Counted from the first letter of the stretch, positions 8,412 to 17,301 are shown. The stretch: DNA of 23,823 nucleotides from Jimgerdemannia flammicorona (GCA_003990745.1 RBNI01001187.1:1-23823); one strand, 5' to 3'. Program-made: numbers and translations. Notes: a model not told the origin generated them from the sequence alone.

Positions 8412-11103
8412 TGGAGGAGCACAATGCTTAACATTATCCCTTATGAATAGTACAATAAACATTTTCTCTATGAACATGAATGGACTGTGGGGATCAGTAT
8501 ATAGATAGAACATTTTTACATAGATGAAGGGACTAGAGGCTGATCTTTTTCTGCTGTAGGATGTCAGATGTGAAGATGACTTGGATAGAATAAAGTGGAC
8601 AAGAGAATGGAGAGGTGTGGCAGTTTGGAAGGGCAAGGTTGGGATCTTGGTTCAGAGAGGCAAAGGGGAGATATAGGATGTAGAGGGCTGGAGGGACTGG
8701 CTGGAATAGGGAGAGTGGTGTCAACCTGGTTGGGAGCCAGTTACCATGGATTCATACTACTGCCCTGCTGTGTAGAGTGAGTGGGTGGAGTGGGTGAAGG
8801 GTCTTAGATAAAGTGGAGTCCTTATGGAGGCTGGAGTAGATATTCTTGGAAGGGACTTTAATATGGTCTGGGATGTACTAGTGGATAGAACTGATGAAGG
8901 GAGGGGTGCTGAGAGTAGGAGTGGGGGTCTGGGGGCATAGGAGGATGTGAAAAGGCTGGGCTCTCTGGTAGATGCTGGAAGGAGATTCTGGAGAGATAGA
9001 TGAGTATATATGCACTAGGTGAATGGCCTGAGGATAAGGATTGACTGGGTACTGATGGCAGATTGCTGGGGGCTGGAAGTTTGGAAGTCACTAGAGGCTG
9101 AGTGATGTCTATGGTCTAATCATTGGAGGCTATTAGGACAGGGATATTTTGGGGGGAGTGGGGATGGGCCTGGATATTGATGCCTAAATTTTTCTTTATT
9201 AGCTGAGAGGGTATTATGGTACAAGTAGACAGAGGACATTTTGCAGAAGATAGAGGGTTGGGTATGGAAGAGTGTTATAATTGGTGTTCAGTAGATAAGG
9301 TTGAAGGTGGCTACTAGAGTTTATTAGAGGGAGGCAGGAGAGGTGATAGGCAGACAGAAGAGAAGGATGGTAAACTGGGCTTCTGCTAGACTGACTCAAC
9401 TTTTGGAGAATTGGGCTGATCTTTTGGCCCTGGAGGGGGTAGAGGACTGGTAGTTGAGCCAGACTAAGATGGAGGTCAATGAGCTATAACAGATGTTGAG
9501 AGAAGAGGAGGAGATATAGGTGCAGGGTTTGGCTACTCAATTATGCTAGCAGGGGCTTGAGGAGGGGGAGAGGCCATCTAAATACTTGTCAAGGATCCTG
9601 TGGGTGAGGAGGGTGAGGCATAGGTGGGAAGAGGTATTGAATTCTGATGAGCTACTGGTGCATAGTTCACAGGACATTCTGGGCTCACTCAAGGAGAGGT
9701 AGAGTGGTTTGTGGAGTGAAGAGGAGGGTGGGGCAATGGCTGCTACTATTGTGCATGCTTTGGAGGATTGGCACCCACTACAGGTGAATGGGCTGGATGA
9801 TTTGGTGATACCAGTTCAAGAGAAGGAGATTTGCAAGGTTCTTGCCATGACTAAGCTAGGTACAGCACCTGGTGAGGATGGGCTGCCCTGGGACTTTTGG
9901 AAGAGGATGCTGAGAGTCCCTGGGGTACTGGGAGAGATGATGGCAATGTGTGATTTGGTACTACAGTCAGGGAGATGGGTGGGGGAGCAAGATCTGGGGC
10001 TGGTGGTACTGCTTTATAAGGACAAGGGTAGAAGAGAGGACTGGAAGAATTGGCAGCCCATCATGCTTCTGAACATGAACAGGAAGTTGGTCACTAAGGT
10101 GGTGGTGGTGAGGCTGCAGAAGATGGCCCAGTAAGTTTTGGATGAGGAGCAGAGAGGGTTTGTAGGGGGCCAGCTCATTAGGGATAGCACAGCCTGGGTA
10201 CATAGCATTATTGAAGGAGCTTGAGCCTGTGGTCTGGATGGGAGGCTGGTCTTCTTAGATCAGGAGAAAGCTTATGACTACATGCAGTGAGTCTGGCTAG
10301 CCATGGTACTGGATAGGATTAGTATCTCTCAGCAGTTTTGAGTAGCAATGATCAGCCTACTGGAAAGGAGTTAAGTGGCACTCATGTATAATAGACATAG
10401 AGGGGTGGCATTCCCCCTGGAGAGGGGCATACCCCAGGGGGACCCCCTGTCCCTAATTTTGTATACTCTGTCCTTGGAGCCATTGATGGATAGGATTCGG
10501 CAGAAGATAGTGGGGTTATCCATATTTGGCATTACTTGGAAGGTTGGAGCCTTTGCAGATAATATGGTAGTCAGTCTGGAGTCAATTGCTGATGTCGAGG
10601 AACTCCAGAAAACAGTGGAGTGATATGAGGCACTCTCTGGGGCTAAACTTAACTGGTACAAGTGCAAAACAATGGTGTTAGATAACAGTCTGGTGGGAGG
10701 GGATATCATTGGAACAATTGTCCTTACTGGAGAGGCTGTGAGATACTTGGGCATTTATCTCTCAGTATATGGTTCAGTCCTGATATATACTTGGTGGAAG
10801 CAATGAGTAGTCATCTGGAGGGAGATCCTGAGAGGTTGGGGAGGCCACCACCTGTCTTTGGCAGGGCATATTACAATTTTGAATATTTACTGGCTACCAA
10901 AGTTGTGGTATTTGGTGTATCATCTGGACTGAGTTTCACTGATAAAGAAGGTCTGGGAGATGTAGTACTTACTAAGAGGGATAACTGGTGATTTACTGTC
11001 CTTGGTTGAGCTTCCTAATAGGGGGCAAATGAGATATAAGGGCTTCTGGTAGGGAGTAGTGGATGGAGCTCACCACATTGGAATTCATTAGTAGGGGGAT
11101 AAA

Positions 11104-11118
11104 GGAGAGATGCCTTGG
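11104..11118 (+). repeat. left target-site duplication of the inner LINE
   Basis: GGAGAGATGCCTTGG, perfectly repeated at 12217-12231 immediately after the A-tail. Three A's before each copy also match but merge with the tail on the right side. Confidence 0.92.
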
Positions 11119-11661
11119 TGGGGGGTGGTTGATAGAGTACACCGGATTGGCCTATGCTGGCAGGACAATGAGGGGGAGGAGATGTGGGGTCCTGATATGT
11201 AGCAATGGGATAGACTGCTACTGGGGGGTACTTTCCTTGCTGAGTTTGATATTGAGGATAGAGTGGAGTGTCAGCAGGGTCTTGGCCAGGACCTTTGGCC
11301 AAGTGGCTGGCAGGCAGCTGGCATTGGCGAGGAGTGGGACTGGGCTGGTGTCTGGCCATGGAGCGCTGAGGTGAAGAGATAGCTTCCTCTCAAATTCTGG
11401 GTAGTTTGGTGATATATGCTGCAGAGGAATGTCATGTTGAAATATTGCACTGGGCACCTGGTGGATGGTGGCCGTTTGGATTGTGAGGAGTGTTACAATG
11501 TCAGGCAAGTTGGGAGACTTGTGCAGATGCCGAAACATTGGCTGGGAGAGTGTGAGGTATTGGGGGACTTTTGGATAGAAATAAGAAATAGACTGGGTGT
11601 GGAGCAAAGACTGGCAGGTGAGGGAGGCCACTGGGAGGACTTGAGATCTTGGCTAGTGGGT

Positions 11662-11676
11662 GGGGTAGGTAATAGT
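11662..11676 (+). repeat. left target-site duplication of the U6 retrocopy
   Basis: GGGGTAGGTAATAGT, repeated at 11806-11820 after the T-run. The final GT also matches the first two bases of the U6 sequence, so 13-15 bp are true duplication. Other LINE copies show only one copy of this region, which confirms an insertion. Confidence 0.92.
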
Positions 11677-11707
11677 GTCAAGTCCTTCGAGACCGCTGAC
11701 ACTTGAA

Positions 11708-11738
<31 letters not shown>

Positions 11739-11805
11739 GGCCCCTGCACAAGGATGACACTATCTTCCTGAGTGGATAGCCCTATATGGGCAAGTTTTTT
11801 TTTTT
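11675..11805 (+). ncRNA. U6: U6 spliceosomal snRNA retrocopy
   Basis: The U6 core is unmistakable: AATTGGAACGATACAGAGAA, with ACAGAGA (5' splice-site pairing) at 11722-11728, the catalytic AGC at 11734-11736, then GCATGGCCCCTGCACAAGG and ATGACAC (U4-pairing and internal stem-loop region). A 5' stem-loop forms from GTGTCA (11675-11680) and TGACAC (11697-11702) around a TTCG-containing loop. After the core come a possible small hairpin (CTATC/GATAG), a GCCC-TATAT-GGGC hairpin and 11 T. The copy sits inside a LINE and is flanked by a 15-bp duplication, so it arose by reverse transcription of a U6 RNA, probably one with an oligo-U tail. No upstream TATA-like promoter is evident, so it is probably silent, but the core carries no visible damage. 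Confidence 0.93.
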
Positions 11806-11820
11806 GGGGTAGGTAATAGT
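11806..11820 (+). repeat. right target-site duplication of the U6 retrocopy
   Basis: GGGGTAGGTAATAGT, identical to 11662-11676; after it the LINE sequence continues (TAGCTTACTGTAGAGTGG), matching the uninterrupted LINE copies. Confidence 0.92.
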
Positions 11821-12180
11821 TAGCTTACTGTAGAGTGGATGTTAGCAGTGTGAGTGGGCCTGGCCAGACATTGGCTTTTTGTATTCGAGGAGGGGAGGTA
11901 GATGGGACTACAGGAGAAGGTATTACAGTGGGAGGAGTTGTTGGGAGATCTGCTGACTGAATGGTGGATGGGTTGGGGTCCTCAGGGGGGGTGATATCAT
12001 GGCTTGGTGGCAAGGATCTGTGAACAGAGTGGTGGGAGGGTAGAGATAGTATTGGACAAAGTGGCCTTTCATCGAGTAGAGGTAGGAGGGGAGAGCCCCC
12101 CTAGGGCGATCGGTTAGGGGGTGGTTTCAATGTATTATATAGAATAGATGGGCATAATAAAGTATGGAAGTCCAAATGAC

Positions 12181-12216
<36 letters not shown>

Positions 12217-12218
<2 letters not shown>

Positions 12219-12231
12219 AGAGATGCCTTGG
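12217..12231 (+). repeat. right target-site duplication of the inner LINE
   Basis: GGAGAGATGCCTTGG after the 33-A tail, identical to 11104-11118; the outer LINE continues from here. Confidence 0.92.
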
Positions 12232-13034
12232 GGTCCAACAATGTGAAGATGGGATCAAGTATTGCTGGGGGGTACCCCCCTCATAGACTTTGATATTGGT
12301 AATAAGATTGAGTACCAGAGGGAGATAGGATAGAATATATGATCTAGTAGCTGGCAGATGGCAGGAATTAAAGAGGAGTGAGACTGGAATGGAGTTTGGG
12401 TCTGGAGTGCAGAGATAAGGCAATGGTTGTCACCTAAGTACTGGGTGGTTTGGTGGTACATGCTGTGGAGAAATGTTATACTCAACTTTCACTCAGACTA
12501 CCTTGTGGAGGGAGAGGTCTTTAATTGTAAGGAGTGCTATAATGTAGGACAGGAAGGGGGGTTTGTACAGACACTAGAATATTGGCTAGGAGAGTATGAG
12601 GTACTTGGAGACTTTTGGTTAGTGGTTGGGAATAGGTTGGATATTGTGTACAGGGGGGATGGTGAGTGGGGTTGATGGGAGGATTTGAGAGATAGATTGA
12701 TGGGGGGGGGTGAGGAGGGAGTGGCTGACTTTGGGTTGAGTATTAGCAGTGTGGGTAGAACTAGCTGATTACTGGCTATTTGTATTTGAGGAAGGAAAGC
12801 ATTTGAGCTTGAGGGAGTAGTTGATAAGGTGGGAAGGGTTAATGGAGGATGTTTTGATAGGCTGGTGATTGGGATGGAGTATGTAGGGGAGTTGACAGTA
12901 CTATTTGGTAGAGAAAATTTATAGATAGAGTGAGGGGAAAGTTGGAGTAATGAGTAGCAGGATGGTTTTTAAGCATAAGGATATGGGGGGGGAGCTCTCT
13001 AGGAGTATTGGGTAGAGTGAGGGAATAAAAATAA

Positions 13035-13048
13035 AATTATCATAAGGC
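13035..13048 (+). repeat. right target-site duplication of the outer LINE
   Basis: AATTATCATAAGGC, identical to 6311-6324. hAT sequence resumes with CTTTTTCTC. Confidence 0.9.
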
Positions 13049-13799
13049 CTTTTTCTCAAAAGTAGATCAGAAGTCAATGGATTTAACTTCTGGCAAATTT
13101 AGAGAGGGTACTGCAAGCCTTCCCATATTATCTACAATTATTACAACTGGTCTGAGAATGGTCTCTTGGTTTTGGAGTGGTTTAGATAACTGGGGCTGGG
13201 GGGTCTGGAGTAATGATCAGGGCCAGGGTGATGACTGGGGCTAAAGGGGTGACTGGGGTAGCTGGGAGGGTCAGGGCAATAGCTGAGATAAATTACTCAA
13301 TCACTTTATCAATCATTTTCTTCCTATTTTATATTCATCTTAAGTAGCATCAATTCCATCAGTTATGTATCACCTAAATGGATATCTTGCCAATTGCATG
13401 ATTCATATCTTTGAAATGATTTGAATATGTATTTTGTTTTGTTTTTATTAGGTTTTTTTATTATTTTATTTTTTTTATTTTTTTATTAAAGATAGTAGCT
13501 TAGACAGTTTATTTATATATTTTAATGCCAGGCCAATAAGCAAACTCTGAAAGCTTTATAAGCCATAGTGATGCAATTAATGAGTAAGCTCCAAGAGCTT
13601 CAAATATGGCACCAAGAACATAAGTGTGCCAGAAGATAGTACTGAGAGCCATAGTGATACAATTAATAAGCTAGCCCCAAGAGCTTCAAATATAGTAGTA
13701 TGTATATTAGAAATTATATTCAAATATTATGATATATAGATATATTTATTTAGTATTTTGATATTAAACTATATTTCAAGATATTTTGACTATAATTTG
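13049..13799. other. non-coding 3' part of the hAT element
   Basis: No domain is recognisable. It contains a G-rich island (13190-13285; repeated GACTGGGGCT-like units), T-rich simple sequence (13436-13490), and an imperfect direct repeat of about 48 bp, GCCATAGTGATGCAATTAAT at 13563 and again at about 13651, spaced about 88 bp. It lies between the outer LINE and the transposase 3' end. Confidence 0.6.
13563..13700 (+). repeat. imperfect direct repeat, period about 88 bp
   Basis: The block GCCATAGTGATGCAATTAAT ... CCAAGAGCTTCAAATATGG recurs once with a few C/T and A/G differences. It is non-coding as far as can be seen. Confidence 0.75.
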
Positions 13800-13976
13800 A
13801 GATTTTGGAATTGGCCAGCTTATTGCCACACCTTTAAACATATATATTTATATTATTTCAGGATCTAAAGCATTATAAGATCTTTATCTCTTGAAAAAAC
13901 TCTCTCTATAGGTACACTTATTACTGAGATAGCTAAATAATTATCTGTTATTTTTGCTAGATTTTGGTAATCTCTA

Positions 13977-14066
13977 CTATAACCATAATGTTCCCAATGA
14001 ATTAAATCAAATTAATAATATTTTGAATTGGACCTATAATATTTCAAATTAGACCAACTCACTTAC
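13977..14066 (-). other. candidate intron of the hAT transposase (90 bp)
   Basis: GTAAGT at 14066 to TAG at 13977. Removal joins the DTLS-stop block to RDYQNLAK in frame. The alternative is that the segment FDLIHWEHY is coding and only a shorter piece is inserted; the segment also resembles the subterminal AATTGAATT repeats. Less certain than the other introns. Confidence 0.5.
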
Positions 14067-14368
14067 CACTAAGATAATGTATCAACTCCTGGTTGAAATT
14101 TAACAGTTTCACTTTTCATATAATTATCTAACTCCTTCTCAGAATTTGTTATCAGTTTTTGTCTTTTGTTATTCAGATAGCTCAGCAATATCATTGACAT
14201 TGACATCATCTTCTATTTCAGTATAATCTTCAGAACTTGTATAATAAACTGATGGAGGGACATAGTTTTCATTATAGACTGTATGAACAGTTGTTTCAGC
14301 CACTTCAATCCAAATAGTTTCCCAATTATAGTTTGAATAATATTATAGTTTAAGCCTGGGATCAAGAA

Positions 14369-14470
14369 CTGGTTTTCATTCAAAAAATAAAATAAATTTC
14401 GAAATGGATTCATAGTTCAAAATTTCAAAATAGTCTTCAGCAATAAGTAAATTTTGAAATATTTACTTAC
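14369..14470 (-). other. intron of the hAT transposase (102 bp)
   Basis: GTAAGT ... CAG; removal joins ...YYIGT to ILDPRLKL, recreating the family block (A/T)-(I/V)-L-D-P-R across a split codon (A|TT). Confidence 0.85.
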
Positions 14471-15011
14471 TAGTACCAATATAATAAATCAGATGATCTG
14501 TCATTGAATAGTATTTCTTCAACTTATTAATGGCTACTGTTAGCACCTATTGAATGAGAGTATTCAGCTTTCCAGTTTCTTCTGGTTCTGCTATATAATT
14601 TTGAAATACTTTATCATTATCCTTCAACATATCCAGTAGAAAGTTATAAATCAGAATAGCAGAATAAATTGTTGGATATTTTTACTGAGTTGCAAGATCT
14701 GTTGTATATTAAAAACTCTTTAACACCAAAATGATATCTTTTAGCAACTGCTAAGTACAATCTCCAATAGTATATTGTTGCAAATCTTTATTAGCTATAA
14801 CTGTTGAATTTAAGGGCTATTAATAAAAATTAATTCTTTAGATTAGACTCAGGCACAATCATGGACCCATATCACCCACATGCTCAACCAATAAATTAAA
14901 TATAATTAAATTTAATTATCTCTAATAATTCAATAGCCCATTTAATTATCTAATATATTGAGTTCCACTAAGTCTTAATGTCCAAAATAAGTTCCTTTGG
15001 ATTGTAGATTC

Positions 15012-15545
15012 TATTGTAAAGAGAGGCACTTTATTGAAGTTACATAGGTTACATATTTCTTATATTACTAATACTTAGTGATCATTTGCAGGGTTGTAAT
15101 CTTAAATTAGTGCTTATGGCTTTATATACTCTACTAGGCCATATTCATTGAGGAGATTCATCATATGAAATATCCAAATAGCATAGTCTTTCTCATCAAA
15201 TATTGGAATGAACCTCTTAGCTATATTTATACTAATAACTAAGACTGTATTTCCTATACTTGTTGAGGTTACACCTATGGAAGGAATACTCATAATTGGT
15301 ATATCTATTTTCATACTTACATTGTTAGGCTGATCTTCTGACATTTCTAGCATATATGTAGTATATTTAAAGAGATGTTTTACTATAGCTACTTAGCACT
15401 AGTGGGACTCATAACCTTTGTTGTAAAGAGAGGCACTTTATTGAAGTTGTATAGATTATATATTTCTTGTATTACTAATGAATAATGTAAATCTGATAGA
15501 ATGGTATAAGGTCATATGCTGGCATATTGAGTTACCATCTCAACA
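15012..15545 (-). mobile_element. deleted Copia-type LTR retrotransposon in the transposase exon
   Basis: On the minus strand it holds a complete 127-bp LTR (15545-15419; ends TGTTG...CAACA), a short leader, the start of gag, and then only about 63 bp of the second LTR (to 15012). It is flanked by GATTC on both sides (15007-15011 and 15546-15550), the 5-bp duplication expected of LTR elements. Removing the element plus one GATTC restores the hAT reading frame exactly (VYRIYNPKELILDIKT). The rest of gag-pol is missing, so an internal deletion followed insertion. Confidence 0.87.
15114..15353 (-). pseudogene. Copia gag N-terminal fragment
   Basis: Seventy-nine codons from ATG 15353. Residues about 50-79 read RFIPIFDEKDYAIWIFHMMN and EYGLVEYI, which fit the conserved start of Copia gag proteins (F-x-G-x-(N/D)-Y-x-x-W-x-x-(R/K)-M, then L-x-x-x-x-L-W/V-E). 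The frame ends with TAA just as similarity to the truncated second LTR approaches. Gag would form the particle shell; the fragment cannot. Confidence 0.75.
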
Positions 15546-15815
15546 GATTCTATAGACTTTATATTATATAGTAAATCTCTCATGATGCTGTGGTAATGAC
15601 CAGATCTTAATATTACTCATTTGGAGACTTGAAATCATTTCTCTATCATCAGCCTTCAGATAGATTAAAAAGGCTTGAACAGCTAGATTAATAATATGAG
15701 CCATATAGTATATATGTTATATTGGCTGATAGTTGAGGCCATGATCAAACTTCATTCTAATTGTTTAAAAAAACATATTGTTGTTAAATGCATTATCTGT
15801 TGTTATAGCTAATAT

Positions 15816-16070
15816 CTAGAGTGAAAAATCAATAATTTGAAATATAAGATAACTGTTTTTTGAAAACCTAATCTTTATCAAAAACCCAACCTTTTTTGAA
15901 CCCCAACTATTTCAAAAACCCAACCTTTTTTGAAAATCTGAACCTTTTTTGAAAATCTAACCTTTTTTGAAAAAAATCCAACCTTTTTCAAAAACCCAAC
16001 CTTTTTTGAAAACCCAACCTTTTTCAAAAATCTGATCTTTTTGAAAATCCCTTTTATAAGGCTCACTCAC
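15816..16070 (-). other. intron of the hAT transposase (255 bp) carrying a minisatellite
   Basis: GTGAGT ... TTTTTCACTCTAG. Removal joins YYTDNSI-stop-R to ILAITTDNAFNN in phase 0, giving the normal hAT spacing between the G-S-H block and the second Asp. The same exon end is a splice site in the remnant at 2238. The intron is over twice the size of its neighbours because of the internal repeat array. Confidence 0.8.
15850..16045. repeat. about 20-bp minisatellite AAAAACCCAACCTTTTTTG
   Basis: About nine to ten units of 18-24 bp, variants AAAACCCAACCTTTTTTG, AAAATCTGAACCTTTTTTG, AAAACCCAACCTTTTTC. Each unit is nearly self-complementary at its TTTTTTGAAAA junction (TTTTTTGAAAA / TTTTCAAAAA). 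It lies wholly inside the 255-bp transposase intron. Confidence 0.9.
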
Positions 16071-16280
16071 TCTTTATATACTATTGTCTGTATAATAAAA
16101 GCTCCCAAAGGCATCAACAAGATTTTTATCTAAATGAGATCCTGACAGCTTAATAAAATCAATCAATATATAGTTGAGTTGCCAATTTTGACAAATCCAA
16201 TATGTATTAATTCTAAGAAATGCATATATATTTGATGATATTCATGTGTCAACAGTGAAGAATATTTGATCTGATATATT

Positions 16281-16361
16281 CTATTTCAAAATAAATTAAA
16301 TCAAAATGAGATTAATTTAAAATATTGGAATTGGTATTCAAAGTTAAATATTAGATCTTAC
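16281..16361 (-). other. intron of the hAT transposase (81 bp)
   Basis: CAG|GTAAGA ... GAAATAG|AAT; removal joins KITLQ to NISDQIFFTVDT in phase 0. The remnant exon at 2447 starts at the same codon. Confidence 0.88.
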
Positions 16362-16571
16362 CTGTAGTGTAATTTTGATGGCATTATGATTCTTTTAAAA
16401 GGCCAGTTTAATTTTACTTCATATAGTTCTAGTAAAAAGAATAGTAATATCCAGTTTCAGAAGGCAAAAAAGATCTCTCAGCTCTAAATTCTCAATAACT
16501 ATAAAAGACTGACTGTTATGGATAATCCAGTGAACAAGTATATCTTGAAATAATTTTGTAGAAAATCTTGG

Positions 16572-16671
16572 CTATTTAATATAAAAGGAAATATCAAATA
16601 ATAATAAATTAATAAGAAAAAAAAAAACAAAACAAAACAAAAGAAGCAAACAAATAATATAAAAACCATAC
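16572..16671 (-). other. intron of the hAT transposase (100 bp)
   Basis: GTATGG ... TTAAATAG, with a T-rich interior; removal keeps phase 0 between the BED exon (ending VFLK) and PRFSTKLFQDILVHWII. Confidence 0.75.
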
Positions 16672-17094
16672 TTTTAAGAAAACCAATTCTATCACTCCTG
16701 CTTAATGACTTTTGTGAAATTTGTCAAAATACAGCTATATATTTATTGTAGAGCCACCAATAAACTTATATATCATTTTATAGTAATTATATTTGACTCT
16801 TCTGATATCTCTATTCTCTGTATACTCTTTTGTAAACTCTTTCCAAATACTAAAGCATTCTTTTGCTTTTTCTTTTCCTTTCTTGGACTGTTATATTGAG
16901 ACTGCACTTGTTATAACTATACTTATTGAAGCTGTATCTGATACTGAAGCTATTGTCATAGTATCTACTATAAGTGATACTATAGAAGATATATCTGATA
17001 TACTTGATTATATATATATATTATTGTTGTAAGTTGTATCATATGTGAGTTTTAAATTATAACTTAATTTCATTTGATTCAATTTGTAGTCAAA

Positions 17095-17301
17095 GACTTT
17101 GATGAGATGAATCCAGTATAACAAATATTATTAAATTTGGATGTTTTTATCTAATTATTAAATTTTAAAAATTTAGATTTGAATTGAAATTTGAATTGAA
17201 TTGGACCTTGATTTAAATCAAATTGAATTGAATTGGACCTCAATTCAAATTGATTCAAATTGAATTGGGTCTCAATTCAATTTAATTCATTAGGAGCACT
17301 A
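17095..17301 (+). repeat. right terminal inverted repeat of the hAT
   Basis: Ends ATTAGGAGCACTA at 17301 and mirrors the left end over about 205 bp, with best agreement in the outer 25 bp and the inner ATTAAATTTGGAT block. It starts about 100 bp upstream of the transposase ATG. Confidence 0.72.

Larger units (their letters stand above)
11119..12117 (+). pseudogene. inner LINE ORF2 C-terminal part, split by U6 retrocopy
   Basis: Contains the C-terminal finger in good condition (ORF 11416-11706): GHLVDGGRLDCEECYN, then MPKHWLGECEVLGDFW, giving the Cys-x2-Cys ... His-x4-Cys pattern found at the end of many non-LTR ORF2 proteins. The frame is interrupted at 11675 by the U6 insertion and resumes after 11820. 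The C-terminal stop is probably TAG 12115-12117, following DKVAFHRVEVGGE-type text. Truncation at the 5' side removes all catalytic domains. Confidence 0.82.
11119..12216 (+). mobile_element. 5'-truncated inner LINE with 33-A tail, inserted in the outer LINE
   Basis: Starts TGGGGGGTGGTTGATAG, which repeats the outer LINE text at about 11050, and ends in an A-run at 12184-12216. It is flanked by GGAGAGATGCCTTGG on both sides. It holds only the last kilobase of the family: ORF2 C-terminus and 3' UTR. Its sequence is clearly less decayed than the outer copy (the finger is intact), consistent with later insertion. It is itself interrupted by the U6 retrocopy. Confidence 0.92.
8443..12975 (+). pseudogene. 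LINE ORF2 (outer copy): endonuclease, reverse transcriptase, finger; split by inner LINE
   Basis: ATG 8443 follows the ORF1 stop by 31 bases. An APE-type endonuclease comes first (NINIFSMNMNG near 8460; GRDFNMVWD near 8850; WSNHWRLLG near 9117). The reverse transcriptase follows at about 9700-10660: APGEDGLPWDFW, LLYKDKG, LDQEKAYDY, GIPQGDPLS. The catalytic FADD is FADN: GAT GAT has become GAT AAT at 10558-10563, which removes a metal-binding Asp. The frame is broken by many TAG/TGA codons and cut at 11118 by the inner LINE; it resumes at 12232 with the C-terminal finger (ORF 12427-12675), where expected His and Cys residues have become Tyr (EYWLGEYEV instead of EHWLGECEV). The end near 12975 is approximate. 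It cannot be functional. Confidence 0.88.
6325..13034 (+). mobile_element. full-length L1-like LINE (outer copy A), interrupted by a younger LINE
   Basis: The element starts right after the left duplication with a 5' UTR of about 97 bp, followed by ORF1, ORF2 and an A-rich tail (AATAAAAATAAA, 13024-13034), then the right duplication. It is interrupted at 11118 by the inner LINE (11119-12216). Outer sequence before 11118 and after 12231 joins colinearly with the LINE at 18050-23823 (block around 23016-23080). Without the insert it is about 5.6 kb. It is heavily decayed, with dozens of TAG/TGA codons. Confidence 0.88.
13800..16959 (-). pseudogene. hAT transposase with N-terminal BED zinc finger, intron-containing, decayed
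   Basis: Deduced exons (minus strand): 16959-16672, 16571-16362, 16280-16071, 15815-14471 (Copia insert inside), 14368-14067, 13976-about 13800. The ATG at 16959 is the likely start. Exon 1 carries a BED finger (16704-16856; SIWKEFTK ... GGSTINI ... FHKSH) in which the paired Cys have become Tyr (YNYY). Exon 3 has the first catalytic Asp (FFTVDT, codon 16248-16250); exon 4 has the second (AITTDNAFNN, codon 15795-15797), then YMAHIINLAVQAFL (family Cys now Tyr) and LDIKT-stop-WNS (family RWNS). TILDPRLKL spans an intron. The C-terminal dimerisation block is NLAKITDNYLAIS ... VPIERVFS, with the catalytic Glu at 13904-13906. All D-D-E residues survive, but stops, a likely frameshift near 14170-14210, another near 13870, and lost ligands make it inactive. 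Confidence 0.88.
5850..17301 (-). mobile_element. hAT DNA transposon, nested with LINEs, Copia and a U6 retrocopy
   Basis: Termini are TAGTGCTCC on both sides (left direct at 5850, right inverted ending at 17301), flanked by TCTTCCAT / TCTTCTAT. About 210 bp at each end form an imperfect inverted repeat rich in AATTGAATT and GAGGTCC motifs and ending in a shared CCAAATTTAATAA block. The transposase gene is on the minus strand (about 13800-16959). Removing the outer LINE with one duplication copy (6325-13048) leaves about 4.7 kb, or about 4.2 kb without the Copia insert, a normal hAT size. The left end could instead belong to a small non-autonomous relative, but the matching 8-bp flanks make one element the better reading. 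Confidence 0.75.

Noticed and set aside
11040..11160. Apparent 60-bp tandem duplication in LINE ORF2 (two copies of the GTGGTGGATGA...GGCCT region)
   Set aside because: Explained fully by the 5'-truncated inner LINE starting at 11119: the second copy belongs to the insert, as shown by the GGAGAGATGCCTTGG flanks.
11675..11805. Functional U6 gene
   Set aside because: Embedded between target duplications in a truncated LINE, no recognisable upstream promoter elements; kept as a retrocopy with intact core.
14034..14066. 33-bp intron in the transposase
   Set aside because: Too short for a spliceosomal intron; the 90-bp alternative to 13977 keeps frame and matches the sizes of the other introns.
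15012..15545. CRISPR-like or palindromic array from the two GTAAAGAGAGGCACTTTATT repeats
   Set aside because: Only two copies, flanking a Copia gag start, with LTR termini and a 5-bp target duplication.
15878..16066. Lys/Phe-rich 62-codon minus ORF (KKVGF repeats)
   Set aside because: Product of the 20-bp minisatellite inside the intron; no independent coding signal.
16705..17032. Plus-strand open frames over the transposase N-terminus
   Set aside because: The minus strand encodes the BED finger and S/T-rich leader in phase with predicted exons; the plus frames are shadows.
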